64,000 bases of DNA from Blastopirellula marina (GTDB lineage Bacteria; Planctomycetota; Planctomycetia; Pirellulales; Pirellulaceae), in NCBI RefSeq assembly GCF_002967715.1, contig NZ_PUIA01000057.1, positions 1 through 64,000 of the forward strand. The letters are read 5' to 3'. The translations under genes and the position numbers were made by a program. Of this stretch, positions 8,041-17,720 are shown one piece after another; within the stretch, counting starts at the first letter, position 1; each line of letters opens with the position of its first letter. The notes under the pieces were generated by a model. It saw nothing but the letters and a program-made list of their open reading frames with translations, was not told the origin of the DNA and made no database searches.

Positions 8041-9611
8041 GTCTTATCTCCCAAGCAGGCAACTCGGCACGATTGAAATTGATCGATCAATTCGTTTCCT
8101 CGTTCTCTCACTTCCGCATCAGTCAATTCGGCTTGAGTGAACTGTTTACGCGTCTTCCAAAGTAACTCACGAAGTGCGCGAATTTCGGTTGCCTGTTGAC
8201 TATTGGGAACGCCCATCCTCAGAACCCACCCAACCGGCATCCGTGCAGCAACCGTATCCCACTCGGCAAGTTTCTGTTGGGCAACATGCGTCTTGTTGGT
8301 CTTCACCGCGATTACCGCGTCTGCGGATACCTTTTTCATTTGCTCGAACGATTCTTCCACGCCTGGGAAGATGGAATACATCAGCATGATGATTCCAACA
8401 GCGGCCACACCGATAAGCGATATGCCAACTTGCCCCGGCGTTAACTCGACATTCCAGCGACCAGCGGACGCTTTCGCCTCGGCCGCAGGGATAGGATCTT
8501 CACGAAAGCGAAGGCCCCGGGAGCGAACCACGATGCCCCACAACACAAGGATTCCTAATAGCGTGGTGCCGGCCTGCATGATCAGGTCGGTATGGTTCAG
8601 TTGTTGACTCAACGCCAGAGAGAACTGGTCGAACGTCGCGTGGTAGGGGCGGGCCAGTGTATCGAGGCCGTGGGTTTCCTCTTCGTCACCAGGGGACGGT
8701 GGAAACAAGGAATAAGTCCCGTAGCTGACAGTCGTTGCCAGAACGAGTGTTACCAGGAGAAGTGCCAGCGTACGCTGGGTTCCCCAAACCGAACGCATCG
8801 CCAGGACGGTACCTGCACACCACGCAACACCAAGTAGTTGCAGGACAATGGCACACGCGAACGCGAGGTGTGTGGAGTGAATGGCTGACACTGCCATGGT
8901 GAACGTGATGGGAGTTACCATCTGCGGCCCCGTCAACGCCATTGTTTCCAAAGGGCCTGTTGTATTCTGAAATGACAATATCTTCTCGAAGGCTCCAGAC
9001 GGAATAAAACCGACTATCAGGCCTGAGATAACCATGCCGAGCAAGATGTAGACGATAGACCACCCAGTTACGATTTGCCCAGCCGCGACGGCGGTATTCC
9101 AGAGTCTCGTTGTGCCGTTGGTTACCTCGGGAACGTAAGTTGTATTAATGTTCTGGGGCTCATCGGAGAACCGCCCGGCAACCTCGGCAACGACAACGGC
9201 GTAGAAGCAGGCAACGAGTAGAAAGACACCAAATTGCCAGATAGGCAAAACGCTAATCGCGTAGAGAAGCGACAAGGGATTGAGCAATGGAGCAACAAGC
9301 CACAGCACGGCCAGGTCACGACGCGGCATACCTCCATCCGCAAGCTCCTTCGCGATTGGAATGACACCAAGAGCACACACTGGCACACATAAACCAGCTA
9401 CCAGAAGACGAAACGTTCGCTCGAAGCTGCCGGCGGGGCCCATCCATGCCTGCAACGCGCGGTAGCCACCGCTGACGCGAATGGCCGCAGCACCAAGGAT
9501 TCCGATGAGAATCGTGGCGGAAGACTCCACAAGAATGCGGACCATCGCTATCAGCAACGTAACGACCGACTGTTCGACCGAGAATGTGTACCAGAAATCT
9601 CCAAATGCCAT
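8037..9611 (-). CDS. ArsP-like permease (PF03773-type) with C-terminal extension
   Basis: A 524-residue membrane protein resembling the ArsP/COG0701 permease family. The pattern CVPVCALGVIPIAKELADGGMP followed by LVAPLLNPLSLLYA matches the family's core, in which CSCGVxP and a SPxxNP motif are usual. Here the second Cys and the Gly order differ (CALG). The family is known from organoarsenical and Cu/Zn efflux, so metal or metalloid export is plausible. The last ~110 residues form a soluble extension with a Cys pair near the end (CRVAC). It begins three bases after the MoxR gene and overlaps the next SPFH gene. Confidence 0.72.
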   Translation of the reverse strand: MAFGDFWYTFSVEQSVVTLLIAMVRILVESSATILIGILGAAAIRVSGGYRALQAWMGPAGSFERTFRLLVAGLCVPVCALGVIPIAKELADGGMPRRDLAVLWLVAPLLNPLSLLYAISVLPIWQFGVFLLVACFYAVVVAEVAGRFSDEPQNINTTYVPEVTNGTTRLWNTAVAAGQIVTGWSIVYILLGMVISGLIVGFIPSGAFEKILSFQNTTGPLETMALTGPQMVTPITFTMAVSAIHSTHLAFACAIVLQLLGVAWCAGTVLAMRSVWGTQRTLALLLVTLVLATTVSYGTYSLFPPSPGDEEETHGLDTLARPYHATFDQFSLALSQQLNHTDLIMQAGTTLLGILVLWGIVVRSRGLRFREDPIPAAEAKASAGRWNVELTPGQVGISLIGVAAVGIIMLMYSIFPGVEESFEQMKKVSADAVIAVKTNKTHVAQQKLAEWDTVAARMPVGWVLRMGVPNSQQATEIRALRELLWKTRKQFTQAELTDAEVRERGNELIDQFQSCRVACLGDKT

Positions 9612-9614
9612 GGA

Positions 9615-10595
9615 TCAACCCCGCGTAACGGGAACAGGGACGGTTCGCAGCATTTCTTCAATAAGTTCCGCAGCATCGTCGAATTCGCCCGACAAGCGGA
9701 CATTCAGTACGGGGTGAGCCATCTCTTGAATGTCGTCCGGCGTGACGAAGTCGCGACCATTCAAATGCGCCCAGGCCTGGGCCACGCGCTGCAAGGTCAA
9801 TAGCCCACGAGGACTGACGCCCAGTGTGACTTCGCTGCGAGTGCGGGTGAATTCAGCCAGTTCGACCATATACCGCAAGAGGTTGTTCTCGATATGAACC
9901 TGGGCAACATGATTCTGCAGTTGTTGCAATTGCCTAGGCGTTAGCACGGTCCCAATATCTGCCCGCTCTCGATCGCCACGCTGGATATTGGAGGCCAGCA
10001 TCTCGATCTCGTTCTCCTTGCCGGGGTAGCCAATGCTCAGCCGCATGGCAAACCGGTCGAGTTGGGCTTCCGGCAAGGGATACGCGCCGTGACTGTCAAC
10101 AGGATTTTGGGTGGCGATCACAAAGAATGATTCCGACAGGCGGTGGCAATGCTTGTCGATGGTGACTTGCCGTTCCGCCATTGCTTCAAATAGCGAGGAC
10201 TGCGTACGCGGCGTGGCACGATTAATTTCGTCGGCAAGCAGAACGTCGGAAAAGACCGGTCCCGGGACGAACTCGAACTCACGCGTCTTCTGGTTGAACA
10301 TGTTGAAGCCAGTAACGTCGCTGGGCATCAAGTCCGGCGTGCACTGAACACGGGCAAAGTCACCTCCAATGGCAGTTGAAAGCGCCTTGGCAAGTGTAGT
10401 CTTTCCGAGGCCCGGCAGGTCTTCCAGCAGGATGTGCCCCCGAGCCAACACGCAGGCAATCACCTTCTCTACGACATCCTGCTTTCCCTTCAGGGTCTGA
10501 TTTAGCGCTTGGCGAATGCCGTCGATCATTGGCTGAAATTCACACTCCCCTTCAGGGGCGAGAACTTGCAAATTATTTTCGGACACAGTTTTCAC
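9615..10595 (-). CDS. MoxR-family AAA+ ATPase (first copy)
   Basis: A 326-residue MoxR ATPase. Walker A is DLPGLGKTT (about 59-67), Walker B is VLLADEINRA (118-127), sensor 1 is in IATQNPVD, and the QLDRFAMRL arginine-finger region follows. MoxR proteins act as chaperones that insert metals or ligands or assemble complexes with VWA- or DUF58-domain partners. I choose the GTG at 10595: it follows AAGGAG by five bases and overlaps the upstream stop codon as GTGA. The longer frame back to 10838 lies inside the transglutaminase-like gene and has no family similarity. The immediate neighbours supply the DUF58 and transglutaminase-like partners. Confidence 0.92.
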   Translation of the reverse strand: MKTVSENNLQVLAPEGECEFQPMIDGIRQALNQTLKGKQDVVEKVIACVLARGHILLEDLPGLGKTTLAKALSTAIGGDFARVQCTPDLMPSDVTGFNMFNQKTREFEFVPGPVFSDVLLADEINRATPRTQSSLFEAMAERQVTIDKHCHRLSESFFVIATQNPVDSHGAYPLPEAQLDRFAMRLSIGYPGKENEIEMLASNIQRGDRERADIGTVLTPRQLQQLQNHVAQVHIENNLLRYMVELAEFTRTRSEVTLGVSPRGLLTLQRVAQAWAHLNGRDFVTPDDIQEMAHPVLNVRLSGEFDDAAELIEEMLRTVPVPVTRG

Positions 10596-12889
10596 GATAG
10601 CTCCTTGGAAGCGGATGCTGGACTTTTCGGGGAAGGGGAATGAACAAACGCGGTGAAAGCTTCGTTGCAAACACGATCGATTTCGCGATGGGAGAATGGG
10701 CAACTTAACGCCGGTGAATAGAGCGCCCAATTTGTAGCAGCAACAAAGTCCTGCGAGATGGGTTGGCAGCACTCTTGAATCCATCGGGCAAAGGTCTTTC
10801 CTTGCGGACGACGGTGGCCTTGAATCCTCGCTCGCCACTGCATTAAACGCGCCGTCCAGAGGATTCGACTTCGATCGCTGCCAAACCAGGCGTACCGATT
10901 GGCCAGACGAAGTGCGATATCAGCCAGACGGGCGAACGCCACATAGACGATGACAACAAGAATGGCAGCAACGATGAGTGGTATCCAATTCCTGACGCAC
11001 CACTGGCCTACAGCGATGCAGGCTGCCTGGATTCGCTGCCAAGGAGTCAGCCTCGGTGCTAACAGTTCGTAACCGGGGGTGGGTTCAACGGGATGCCATA
11101 CTTTGCCATCCCAGGAGACTTCCACCCAGAAATGAGCGTCTTCCTTAGCGATGGGAGTTTGCCAGGTCCCGGCATCAAAATACTTGGGATCCGCGTAGAA
11201 TCCGCTTACCACGCGTGATGTGTACCCCAATTCGCGTAGGAGAAGCGAGGTGGCCGTAGCAAAGAGGTAGTCAGGCCCCCGTTTCGCATCGAACAGAAAC
11301 GTCTCAACAGGGAACTCGACATCCTCACTCAATTGGCTATCGGGCGCATGTGCGTATTCACTTCGTAGATGATCTCGCACCGCCGCGACCTGCTGCCATC
11401 CTGGTTGCAGACCGGCGGTTAACTGGTGAGCAAGTTCACGAATTCGTGGAACCGAAGTCTCCTGGTCTGGAAGCGAGATGCTTTGTTGAAGTTTGCTGGT
11501 TGCATAGTCGCTGAACAGCGTTTGGGAGCTAACCAGGAACGACTGCACCCGCATGACCGTAAGCTGCGGAATGAAGTCCACGGTTATCCGAGGATGCCCA
11601 TCGACTGCCAAGCCAAACATATCCTCTCGATCGACATCCTTGATTTGAAAGCGTGCCAGATGCGGAGGGGATGGAATGCGATCTGTCTTTAAATTGATGA
11701 ACTTCAGCAGATGCTCTTCGGTGGAATGGATGTGCTGGTCCGACAATGGACACGAAATGTTGTACCATGGCACTCCATCCTCCTTAATCAACTTGAGGGG
11801 AGGTTCATCGTGACTATCGGCTGCTTGTAAGTTGACGCCATCAAATTGATCATAGATGGTAGTCCGCAAATGCAGTGGCACGCGGCCTTTCACATAGAAC
11901 AATGCGGGTGACTTTTTGTCTTCCAGCGCCTTTTGGCGGCGAGCCTCATTTCTTCGCAGCAGACTGAAGTCATTACCTTTTGACTTGCTCGTTGCAACAC
12001 GTGAATGACGGTGCTCAAGATTCGACGGCGGAAGACTTACCGCCTTCTGAAGCGTTTTCTTCTTAATGACTGGGGCATCGTAAGTGTCATCAAACACGTC
12101 GAACAGGCTGGGCATCTTTGACTCAAGAAACACTTCGCTCTCGGTCGGCCCAAAGCTCATGGCATCCTTGGTTCCTTGAACCAGGTCGTCGCCATCGCCA
12201 ACCCCTCCTTGCGAACGAGTGTCTGAAACGCGATTCCCTCCGGAACTGGGCATGAATCCGGCCAGAGCTCGTGTCGCGTGGTTCGTTCCTGCGATACCGA
12301 TAGCAGTTGCGGCCAGTAGTACGGCCAGACAAAAAGCAAGCCCGATAGCCCCACGAGGAATCTCTGACTTAGTCCCTTCGGGAAATCTTCCGGATATCCG
12401 TTCCCAATAGGTGGTCACCAGGTAACCGACGCCAAGCACTGCGTAAACAATTCCGCAGATCGTTACCGACCAGTAAACACTCATGAAGACGCTTACTGCC
12501 ATCAATGCCAGGCTCGTCAGAGTAGCCAAGTTGGCGATCCGTCGCTCAGCCCGGAACGGTAGAGAAGCAATCATGAGGTTGCGCAGGGCCAGGGACACTT
12601 GACCTTCGAACAGCTGACCTGCCCTGGGGAAAGCATGATAGAAAACTTGCTCGAGCGCGAAGTGACCGGCAACCACGGCAATCAATAGCCCTATCACGCG
12701 CGTGTCACGTATCGGATCGGGTGACGCCAAGTATCGGGCACCTAGCCAGGCGGCCGCAGCCACCATGGCAACTTCCAACCACTGCCACCAATGGCCTAGT
12801 TCGCCGTGGCTGATCGCCAACTGCACGCCCAACGCGGCAGTCAAAACCATCGCCAGATGAATTCTTTGGGTGAATTTATCAGCTACCAC
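10592..12889 (-). CDS. Transglutaminase-like membrane protein (TgpA type) with altered catalytic residues
   Basis: A 765-residue protein with about six N-terminal membrane segments (residues 10-205), a long soluble region, a transglutaminase-like core near 530-605, a further membrane segment (about 630-655) and a cytoplasmic tail. This is the layout of TgpA/DUF3488 proteins that sit beside MoxR and DUF58 genes. In active members the core reads RGYCEHFA and later DPTP; here the aligned positions are RGPDYLFA (Asp540 for Cys) and VEPTPG (Glu602 for Asp), while His586 in AHFWVEV remains. Cysteine catalysis therefore looks lost, so a binding or scaffold role is likely. The GTG start overlaps the DUF58 gene by 11 bases. 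Confidence 0.85.
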   Translation of the reverse strand: MVADKFTQRIHLAMVLTAALGVQLAISHGELGHWWQWLEVAMVAAAAWLGARYLASPDPIRDTRVIGLLIAVVAGHFALEQVFYHAFPRAGQLFEGQVSLALRNLMIASLPFRAERRIANLATLTSLALMAVSVFMSVYWSVTICGIVYAVLGVGYLVTTYWERISGRFPEGTKSEIPRGAIGLAFCLAVLLAATAIGIAGTNHATRALAGFMPSSGGNRVSDTRSQGGVGDGDDLVQGTKDAMSFGPTESEVFLESKMPSLFDVFDDTYDAPVIKKKTLQKAVSLPPSNLEHRHSRVATSKSKGNDFSLLRRNEARRQKALEDKKSPALFYVKGRVPLHLRTTIYDQFDGVNLQAADSHDEPPLKLIKEDGVPWYNISCPLSDQHIHSTEEHLLKFINLKTDRIPSPPHLARFQIKDVDREDMFGLAVDGHPRITVDFIPQLTVMRVQSFLVSSQTLFSDYATSKLQQSISLPDQETSVPRIRELAHQLTAGLQPGWQQVAAVRDHLRSEYAHAPDSQLSEDVEFPVETFLFDAKRGPDYLFATATSLLLRELGYTSRVVSGFYADPKYFDAGTWQTPIAKEDAHFWVEVSWDGKVWHPVEPTPGYELLAPRLTPWQRIQAACIAVGQWCVRNWIPLIVAAILVVIVYVAFARLADIALRLANRYAWFGSDRSRILWTARLMQWRARIQGHRRPQGKTFARWIQECCQPISQDFVAATNWALYSPALSCPFSHREIDRVCNEAFTAFVHSPSPKSPASASKELS

Positions 12890-14135
12890 ACCAAGCCTCC
12901 CGTCCCTTCACGGCCCACTGCGAAAGCAACTGGCGCGCAGCGCCGTCATGGCCTTCAACACAAATCCAAGGTTTGACATGTGCCAATACGGCCTGCTTCT
13001 GGGAAGCTTCTGGTGCCGCTCGAAAACCACCGCTTCGTAGAACAATTGTCCGCATGGTCAGCTTCTCGGATGGGCTGAGATCGGTAGCAACGGAAACCGA
13101 CCAATCGCACCCATTGCCAGTCCTTCGCATGGTTGCCGGCTCTTTGGTTGGCTTGAGACGAGCCAACCGATCCATGGTCCGATGCATACTGGCCTGGGCA
13201 CCAGTCATCAGTTCTTCGTGTGTCCCAAAGTCCAGCACGACGACGTTGTGTTGTTGAACGAGTTCTGTGGCAATACTCGCCGCAATGCGGATCGCCCATT
13301 CAAACGTGCTATCCGGCCCAAACCCTTGATGAGAATTGCGATCAAGATCGACGTAGATGCGTGCCCGAGTTTGAGCGGAACCTTGTCGCTCCAAAACGAT
13401 GAATCGACCATGCCGGGCAGTTAGCGACCAATGAATAGTGCGGAGCGAATCTCCCTGTCGAAACGGGCGAACGCCGGTGCGTTCTCCTTCCTGGCCGGTC
13501 CGTTGATCGCTGGGGGACGTTACATTGCGATGGTTGCCTTGCGGTAATGGAAAGTTCGACAGGCGATACGTCTTCGGCCAGACCGTCAGTTCCTGCTGGA
13601 CCTTCACGGGTCGCTTGGCTTTCCATAGCCCAAAGGGAAATTCAGTAACAATCCGTGGCGGAGCTTGTGGGTAGACGCCACGCTGGAGTGGTTGAAAGCG
13701 CCAGACGAATTCGCATCGCGACCAACCGGGAATCCGAGCCAGAGCCACCGCGGCGTCGCTCGCCGAGTCCTCGACAAAGAAGCCGTTTTCGATTGCTAAA
13801 CCCCACACCGGAATGGGCCAGCGATTGACAATTTCGACAATGACTTCTGCCTTCTCTCCTTCGCGGCAACGACGTGTGCGGAACTTCAATTCACACGAAA
13901 TGCCTCGCAGCCCAACCCACGGCCACACCACTCCCAGCCCAACTACAGCCAGGATCGTCAGTAGAAGCACGTAACCTTGAGGCGTCACAAAGATACCCAT
14001 GGCCAATGCCACCGCAGCCAACACCAGCAAAATGCCGATCGGTGTCTTCAGCCAATAGACATACTTGTTCGCCCACGGCGTATAGTCACTGGTCAGCCAG
14101 GCCCAACGGCTATCAGACGTTTGAGTGGTACTCAT
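12879..14135 (-). CDS. DUF58-domain protein (first copy)
   Basis: A 418-residue protein with two membrane segments near residues 30-75 and a DUF58 domain marked by RTGQEGERTGVRPFRQGDSLRTIHWSLTARHGRFIVLERQG. DUF58 proteins are standard partners of MoxR ATPases and resemble VWA domains. I start at the ATG at 14135; an in-frame GTG at 14228 would add a non-hydrophobic leader without similarity. This is the first gene of the nine-gene minus-strand cluster, so its promoter should lie in 14136-14433, where I see no clear operator. Confidence 0.87.
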   Translation of the reverse strand: MSTTQTSDSRWAWLTSDYTPWANKYVYWLKTPIGILLVLAAVALAMGIFVTPQGYVLLLTILAVVGLGVVWPWVGLRGISCELKFRTRRCREGEKAEVIVEIVNRWPIPVWGLAIENGFFVEDSASDAAVALARIPGWSRCEFVWRFQPLQRGVYPQAPPRIVTEFPFGLWKAKRPVKVQQELTVWPKTYRLSNFPLPQGNHRNVTSPSDQRTGQEGERTGVRPFRQGDSLRTIHWSLTARHGRFIVLERQGSAQTRARIYVDLDRNSHQGFGPDSTFEWAIRIAASIATELVQQHNVVVLDFGTHEELMTGAQASMHRTMDRLARLKPTKEPATMRRTGNGCDWSVSVATDLSPSEKLTMRTIVLRSGGFRAAPEASQKQAVLAHVKPWICVEGHDGAARQLLSQWAVKGREAWCGS

Positions 14136-14433
14136 CTTAGAAATCCCCAAGGAGTTGGCGTACAGAGCTTGCGGACCAGCGCAGACTCTGGAGTCTTCGA
14201 TATCAACGAAGATCAATGACGCGACCACTTCGCCTATCTATGCGAAAGGGTGGTCTGAAATTAGCTTTCGTTCAGAGAGATCGAACTAGAATTCCACTAC
14301 CCACAACCCCATCCCGCTGGGACGGATTGCTAGGGAGTTTTCCGTTCAATCCACATGAAAAGATCAGATGCCTGGCCTGGGGCACGCATCGCGCGCATAT
14401 TTCATCCCAGTCGAAGGATCATCTGCTTCGTGG

Positions 14434-14934
14434 CTAAGAGATAGGCGGACCACGAGGGGCCGGCACGCCCAAATGACGCCAATTCTGCTGAGACGCCTCG
14501 CCAAGATAGAATTGTCCGCAGAAAACCTCTGTCGAAGTTGCAGGCGAATCGATCAACAGCGTGCCTTGGTGCAGCACCGCGATGATTTCACACAGCACGC
14601 AGTGATGCTCAACGCTCCATTGCTTGCCACTTCCATCCACCTCGGATTCAACAGGCATTGCCACCACTGATTCGTGGCGATGGCCATGATCGTGACCATG
14701 ACTGCAATGAGAATGCTTATGAACATGCTCTGAGACTGAGACATGGCTGTGGGAATGACAGCAATGGTGATCGTGATGTCCCAACCCAGGAATTGCGTGC
14801 AGCAACTGTGCTCCGCCGGACCCAAACAGGATCACGGCAAGGCAAAGCCATGCAGCAAACTTTCGGATTGAGAGAACTCGCTTCACAAATATTGTCCAAG
14901 ATGGTCGCACTAATCTGACCGAATCTCGTGGCAT
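14434..14934 (-). CDS. His-rich secreted or membrane-anchored protein, probable metal binding
   Basis: A 166-residue protein with one hydrophobic segment (about 27-43), then a His-rich stretch at 53-87 (for example HDHHCCHSHSH and HSHCSHGHDHGHRH), then a CVLCEI pair at 112-115 and a short tail ending RGPPIS. The layout suggests an exported zinc- or other divalent-metal-binding protein, but no enzyme or family name is recognised beyond a general likeness to small DUF2946-like proteins. A GTG at 14886 would give a shorter, more classical signal peptide. It closely matches the layout of the protein at 20445-20942. A TGCAA-N5-TTGCA palindrome lies about 165 bases upstream. Confidence 0.7.
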   Translation of the reverse strand: MPRDSVRLVRPSWTIFVKRVLSIRKFAAWLCLAVILFGSGGAQLLHAIPGLGHHDHHCCHSHSHVSVSEHVHKHSHCSHGHDHGHRHESVVAMPVESEVDGSGKQWSVEHHCVLCEIIAVLHQGTLLIDSPATSTEVFCGQFYLGEASQQNWRHLGVPAPRGPPIS

Positions 14935-15098
14935 TTTGCTTCAGGGTGCAGCCGGTCGTCAATTGTTGTTGCGGCGGATGCGGGAAAATTCACACACTCC
15001 TCACAACGTCATTGACCGGAATTCACGGTCACGCCTCATCCACGATATTCTTTCGAAGTATAGTCCCCCAAATCCACAAATGGCAACAGATATGCTTC

Positions 15099-15113
15099 TG
15101 CAATTTATTTGCA
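15099..15113. promoter_or_regulatory. Candidate operator TGCAA-N5-TTGCA upstream of the His-rich gene
   Basis: The 15-base repeat TGCAATTTATTTGCA has the same half-sites and spacing as the two palindromes at 17721 and 17766 in front of the COG0523 operon. Recurrence before functionally related genes supports a shared regulator, possibly of the Fur/Zur family (inference). Confidence 0.45.
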
Positions 15114-15199
15114 AAATGCGAAATCCTCAGTAACAAGCGATATTACCGAGAAAACGGATTGCCATAGATTCACGAGCGATGAACGGAGTCCTGCTTCGC

Positions 15200-15850
15200 T
15201 CAATGGGAAACTGATGCAGGCGAGAGTTGCGTGGAAAGTCTTTGCCACGATGCCGCAAAGTCCTCCGCACCCACGAGCGTTCGCTTGCCGCGGGGCCAAC
15301 TCGAAAGCGTAGCCTGTCGGTACTCTAACCCAAGATGCCTGAGTACGTTAGCTTCATACTCATGTATCCACAGGAAGAATTCGCTGGTAAGCCCTAAACA
15401 GCGATCAACGTTCATCTGCGAGAGGTGCTCCATTTCCGGTAGATCGGTGTCTGACCACGGAGGGCGATCAAGAACTGGGCGTGAGGAGTAACCTGGCACA
15501 AACTTGTTTCGCGACAGAAAGACTCCCCCGAAGTCAGGATTCCCGAAGAACGTACCGAATCCGCGCAGGACAACGCGACGTCCCCCAGAAAGCAAAAGTT
15601 GATAAACACTACTCGAACAGTCTGTCCGCTCTGGCGGAGGAGGAATCCTCTCGAAACCAACCTCCAGGAGCCAATTTCCTTCTGGCCTCACGATATCCCG
15701 TCCCCAGCACCAACACTGCTGATTAAATAGGTCGGTTGCGTTTTGAAGAACGCTTGTCAGACGCCTCAAATTCTCGGTATCGAAGTGGACTCTTGCTCCA
15801 GTTGCCTGGACAGGGCCCTGGAGCAACTGCCACTCTCTCTTAGAGATCAT
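15200..15850 (-). CDS. Hypothetical protein coupled to the COG0523 GTPase
   Basis: A 216-residue soluble protein that I do not recognise. It has no signal peptide or membrane segment. Notable pieces are [29 protein letters not shown], a [22 protein letters not shown] segment that may be a beta-rich core, and a C-terminal [13 protein letters not shown]. Its ATG overlaps the last 11 bases of the GTPase gene, so the two are almost certainly translated together, which points to a role in the same metal-allocation process. Two Cys in CWC could bind metal, but this is only a guess. Confidence 0.6.
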   Translation of the reverse strand: MISKREWQLLQGPVQATGARVHFDTENLRRLTSVLQNATDLFNQQCWCWGRDIVRPEGNWLLEVGFERIPPPPERTDCSSSVYQLLLSGGRRVVLRGFGTFFGNPDFGGVFLSRNKFVPGYSSRPVLDRPPWSDTDLPEMEHLSQMNVDRCLGLTSEFFLWIHEYEANVLRHLGLEYRQATLSSWPRGKRTLVGAEDFAASWQRLSTQLSPASVSH

Positions 15851-17096
15851 TCGACGCCACCTCCTGGGAGTCGTCCTCCTCGACTCTAATGGCTGGCAAA
15901 GGATCGGGCAGTTGCGCCCAAAGCTCAGGGCCAGATGCGAATTCCAAATCAGTTAGCAAGCATTGCTGCAGACGCTCTTCGATCAAGTCTCGATCTAGAT
16001 CAATACCGATGAACACAAGTTCCTGCCGGCGATCGCCGTACTTGCCGTCGAACTGACTGAGTAGTTGCGCTCGCTCTTGGGGTTCATCCGGCCAGTATTC
16101 ATCGCTGGCGGCATCCCACCAGATCCCTGCCGGATTGAGTTGAATCGAGACGCCTGCCTGCGACCATTGGTAGGCATAGTCGTGACGAGTCGCGAACCAG
16201 GCGAAACCTTTGCTTCTCAGCACGCCGGCCAGAATGCTCTCCTCGCTATTGAGCATGTTCCAAAGTCGTTCCGGATGAAACGGTCGACGAGATCGGAAGA
16301 CGAAGTTTCCAATGTTGTATTCTTCCGTTTCTTTCTCTTCTTCTCCGCGGGGGACTGCCAGCCACTCAGGATGCTGCTCCGCTTCCTGCAAACTAAAAAG
16401 CCCCGTCCCCAGGATACGCGAAAGAGGCACATTTCCATGTTCGGTCGTCAAAATCTGGGCAGCAGGATTGAGCCGCTTGAGGATCGACTTCAACAAGCTC
16501 AATTGATCCGCGTCGACTAGATCCGATTTGTTAACCAGGATGACATTGGCGAACTCGACTTGATCGACCAGCAAATCGACAACATTCCGGGTATCCTCTT
16601 CGCTCAGCCCAATTTCCCGATCGACGAGATCGTCCCAAGATCCAAAGTCGATCAAGAAGTTCTGGGCATCAATGACAGTCACCATCGTGTCTAAATCAGC
16701 AAAGTCTGAGAGACTCTGTCCTTCTTCGTCGATAAAAGTAAACGTCTCGGCGACGGGAAGCGGTTCGCTGATTCCAGTGCTTTCAATCAACAGATAGTCG
16801 AAGCGTCCTTCCTGAGCCAGACGGCTTACTTCAACCAACAGATCTTCTCGCAACGTGCAGCAAATGCAGCCGTTAGTCATTTCCACCAATTGTTCTTCCG
16901 TCCGGCTCAATGCCGCATCCCCATCCCGAACAATCGCAGCGTCGATGTTAACTTCGCTCATGTCATTGACGATGACCGCTACCCGCAGGCCCTCGCGATT
17001 GGCGAGAATATGGTTGAGAACGGTTGTTTTTCCAGCTCCTAAAAAGCCTGACAGAACCGTAACCGGCAGACGTGACGAAGAAGTATTGGAGATCAT
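15840..17096 (-). CDS. COG0523-family GTPase (CobW/ZigA-like metallochaperone)
   Basis: A 418-residue G3E GTPase. Walker A is GFLGAGKTT (17-25), the metal motif GCICC lies at 76-80, and VNKSD is the guanine-specificity motif. The C-terminal CobW_C domain ([17 protein letters not shown], then [16 protein letters not shown] and [13 protein letters not shown]) is like that of the zinc-linked subgroup, where such proteins deliver metal to client enzymes under zinc shortage. The subgroup call is by similarity of the C-terminus and by context: two palindromic sites upstream and His-rich proteins nearby. The gene follows a small secreted protein gene by 44 bases. Confidence 0.88.
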   Translation of the reverse strand: MISNTSSSRLPVTVLSGFLGAGKTTVLNHILANREGLRVAVIVNDMSEVNIDAAIVRDGDAALSRTEEQLVEMTNGCICCTLREDLLVEVSRLAQEGRFDYLLIESTGISEPLPVAETFTFIDEEGQSLSDFADLDTMVTVIDAQNFLIDFGSWDDLVDREIGLSEEDTRNVVDLLVDQVEFANVILVNKSDLVDADQLSLLKSILKRLNPAAQILTTEHGNVPLSRILGTGLFSLQEAEQHPEWLAVPRGEEEKETEEYNIGNFVFRSRRPFHPERLWNMLNSEESILAGVLRSKGFAWFATRHDYAYQWSQAGVSIQLNPAGIWWDAASDEYWPDEPQERAQLLSQFDGKYGDRRQELVFIGIDLDRDLIEERLQQCLLTDLEFASGPELWAQLPDPLPAIRVEEDDSQEVASNDL

Positions 17097-17140
17097 GATT
17101 TGCCTTTCCGTTTTTTATAAGTACCAATGCAAAAGGGGGC

Positions 17141-17665
17141 TTATTTGGCGATTGAGTTCACGGCCAAATCGCCCCTTGCCTGAGTTCGTCGTTGCCGATC
17201 AAGAAGCTGGGCTAACCTTTCACGGATCACTTCGCGTTTTCCTGGAAGAAGTTCAGCAAGTTCCTTGGCGAGGAATATCAAATTGACTTCCGTCATTCCT
17301 TCGGGAACTTCAATAATCTGTGTCCCGTAACCGCCCAGGCGTTCTCGCCAGATCGCATCGCAGGCAACTGCGCTACTTCCCTGTGAAAAGTAGACAGAGC
17401 AGGACCGCAACTGAATCGCCTTCCGATTGATTGCCTGATAGGGCGGCAAGTCGCCAGTTCGAAGCCAGACGGCATAATCCTGCCCATCCAGAAGAGTTGC
17501 CGTATGAACCCTTCCATCCAAAAGCATGGCAACACACTTTGCCAATCGAGGTTGACTGGTGCCAATCTGAATTACCTCGGAATCTTCGTCTTGTGCCAAC
17601 GCAAACGAGCTTCCTGAGCAAGTCACGACCATGGTGATCAACCAGACTACCGACGAACGGACCAT
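17141..17665 (-). CDS. Small secreted protein, first gene of the COG0523 operon
   Basis: A 174-residue protein with a clear signal peptide (MVRSSVVWLITMVVTCSGSSFALAQ) and no known domain. It has three Cys (KCVAML, RSCSVYF, VACDAIW) and a charged, helical C-terminus. I choose ATG 17665, which follows GGGAGA by five bases, over the GTG one codon upstream. Two strong palindromes lie 55-120 bases upstream, so this gene is probably the promoter-proximal member of an operon with the GTPase and the hypothetical protein. An exported metal-related role is inferred from context only. Confidence 0.65.
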   Translation of the reverse strand: MVRSSVVWLITMVVTCSGSSFALAQDEDSEVIQIGTSQPRLAKCVAMLLDGRVHTATLLDGQDYAVWLRTGDLPPYQAINRKAIQLRSCSVYFSQGSSAVACDAIWRERLGGYGTQIIEVPEGMTEVNLIFLAKELAELLPGKREVIRERLAQLLDRQRRTQARGDLAVNSIAK

Positions 17666-17720
17666 CACATTCTCCCGATAAAGAGTTACGCAACTTCCCT
17701 GTTTTACCGGCTAAACACAC

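Noticed and set aside
10596-10838. N-terminal extension of the first MoxR gene by 81 codons
   Set aside because: The extension lies inside the transglutaminase-like gene, shows no MoxR similarity, and a GTG with a good ribosome site is available at 10595.
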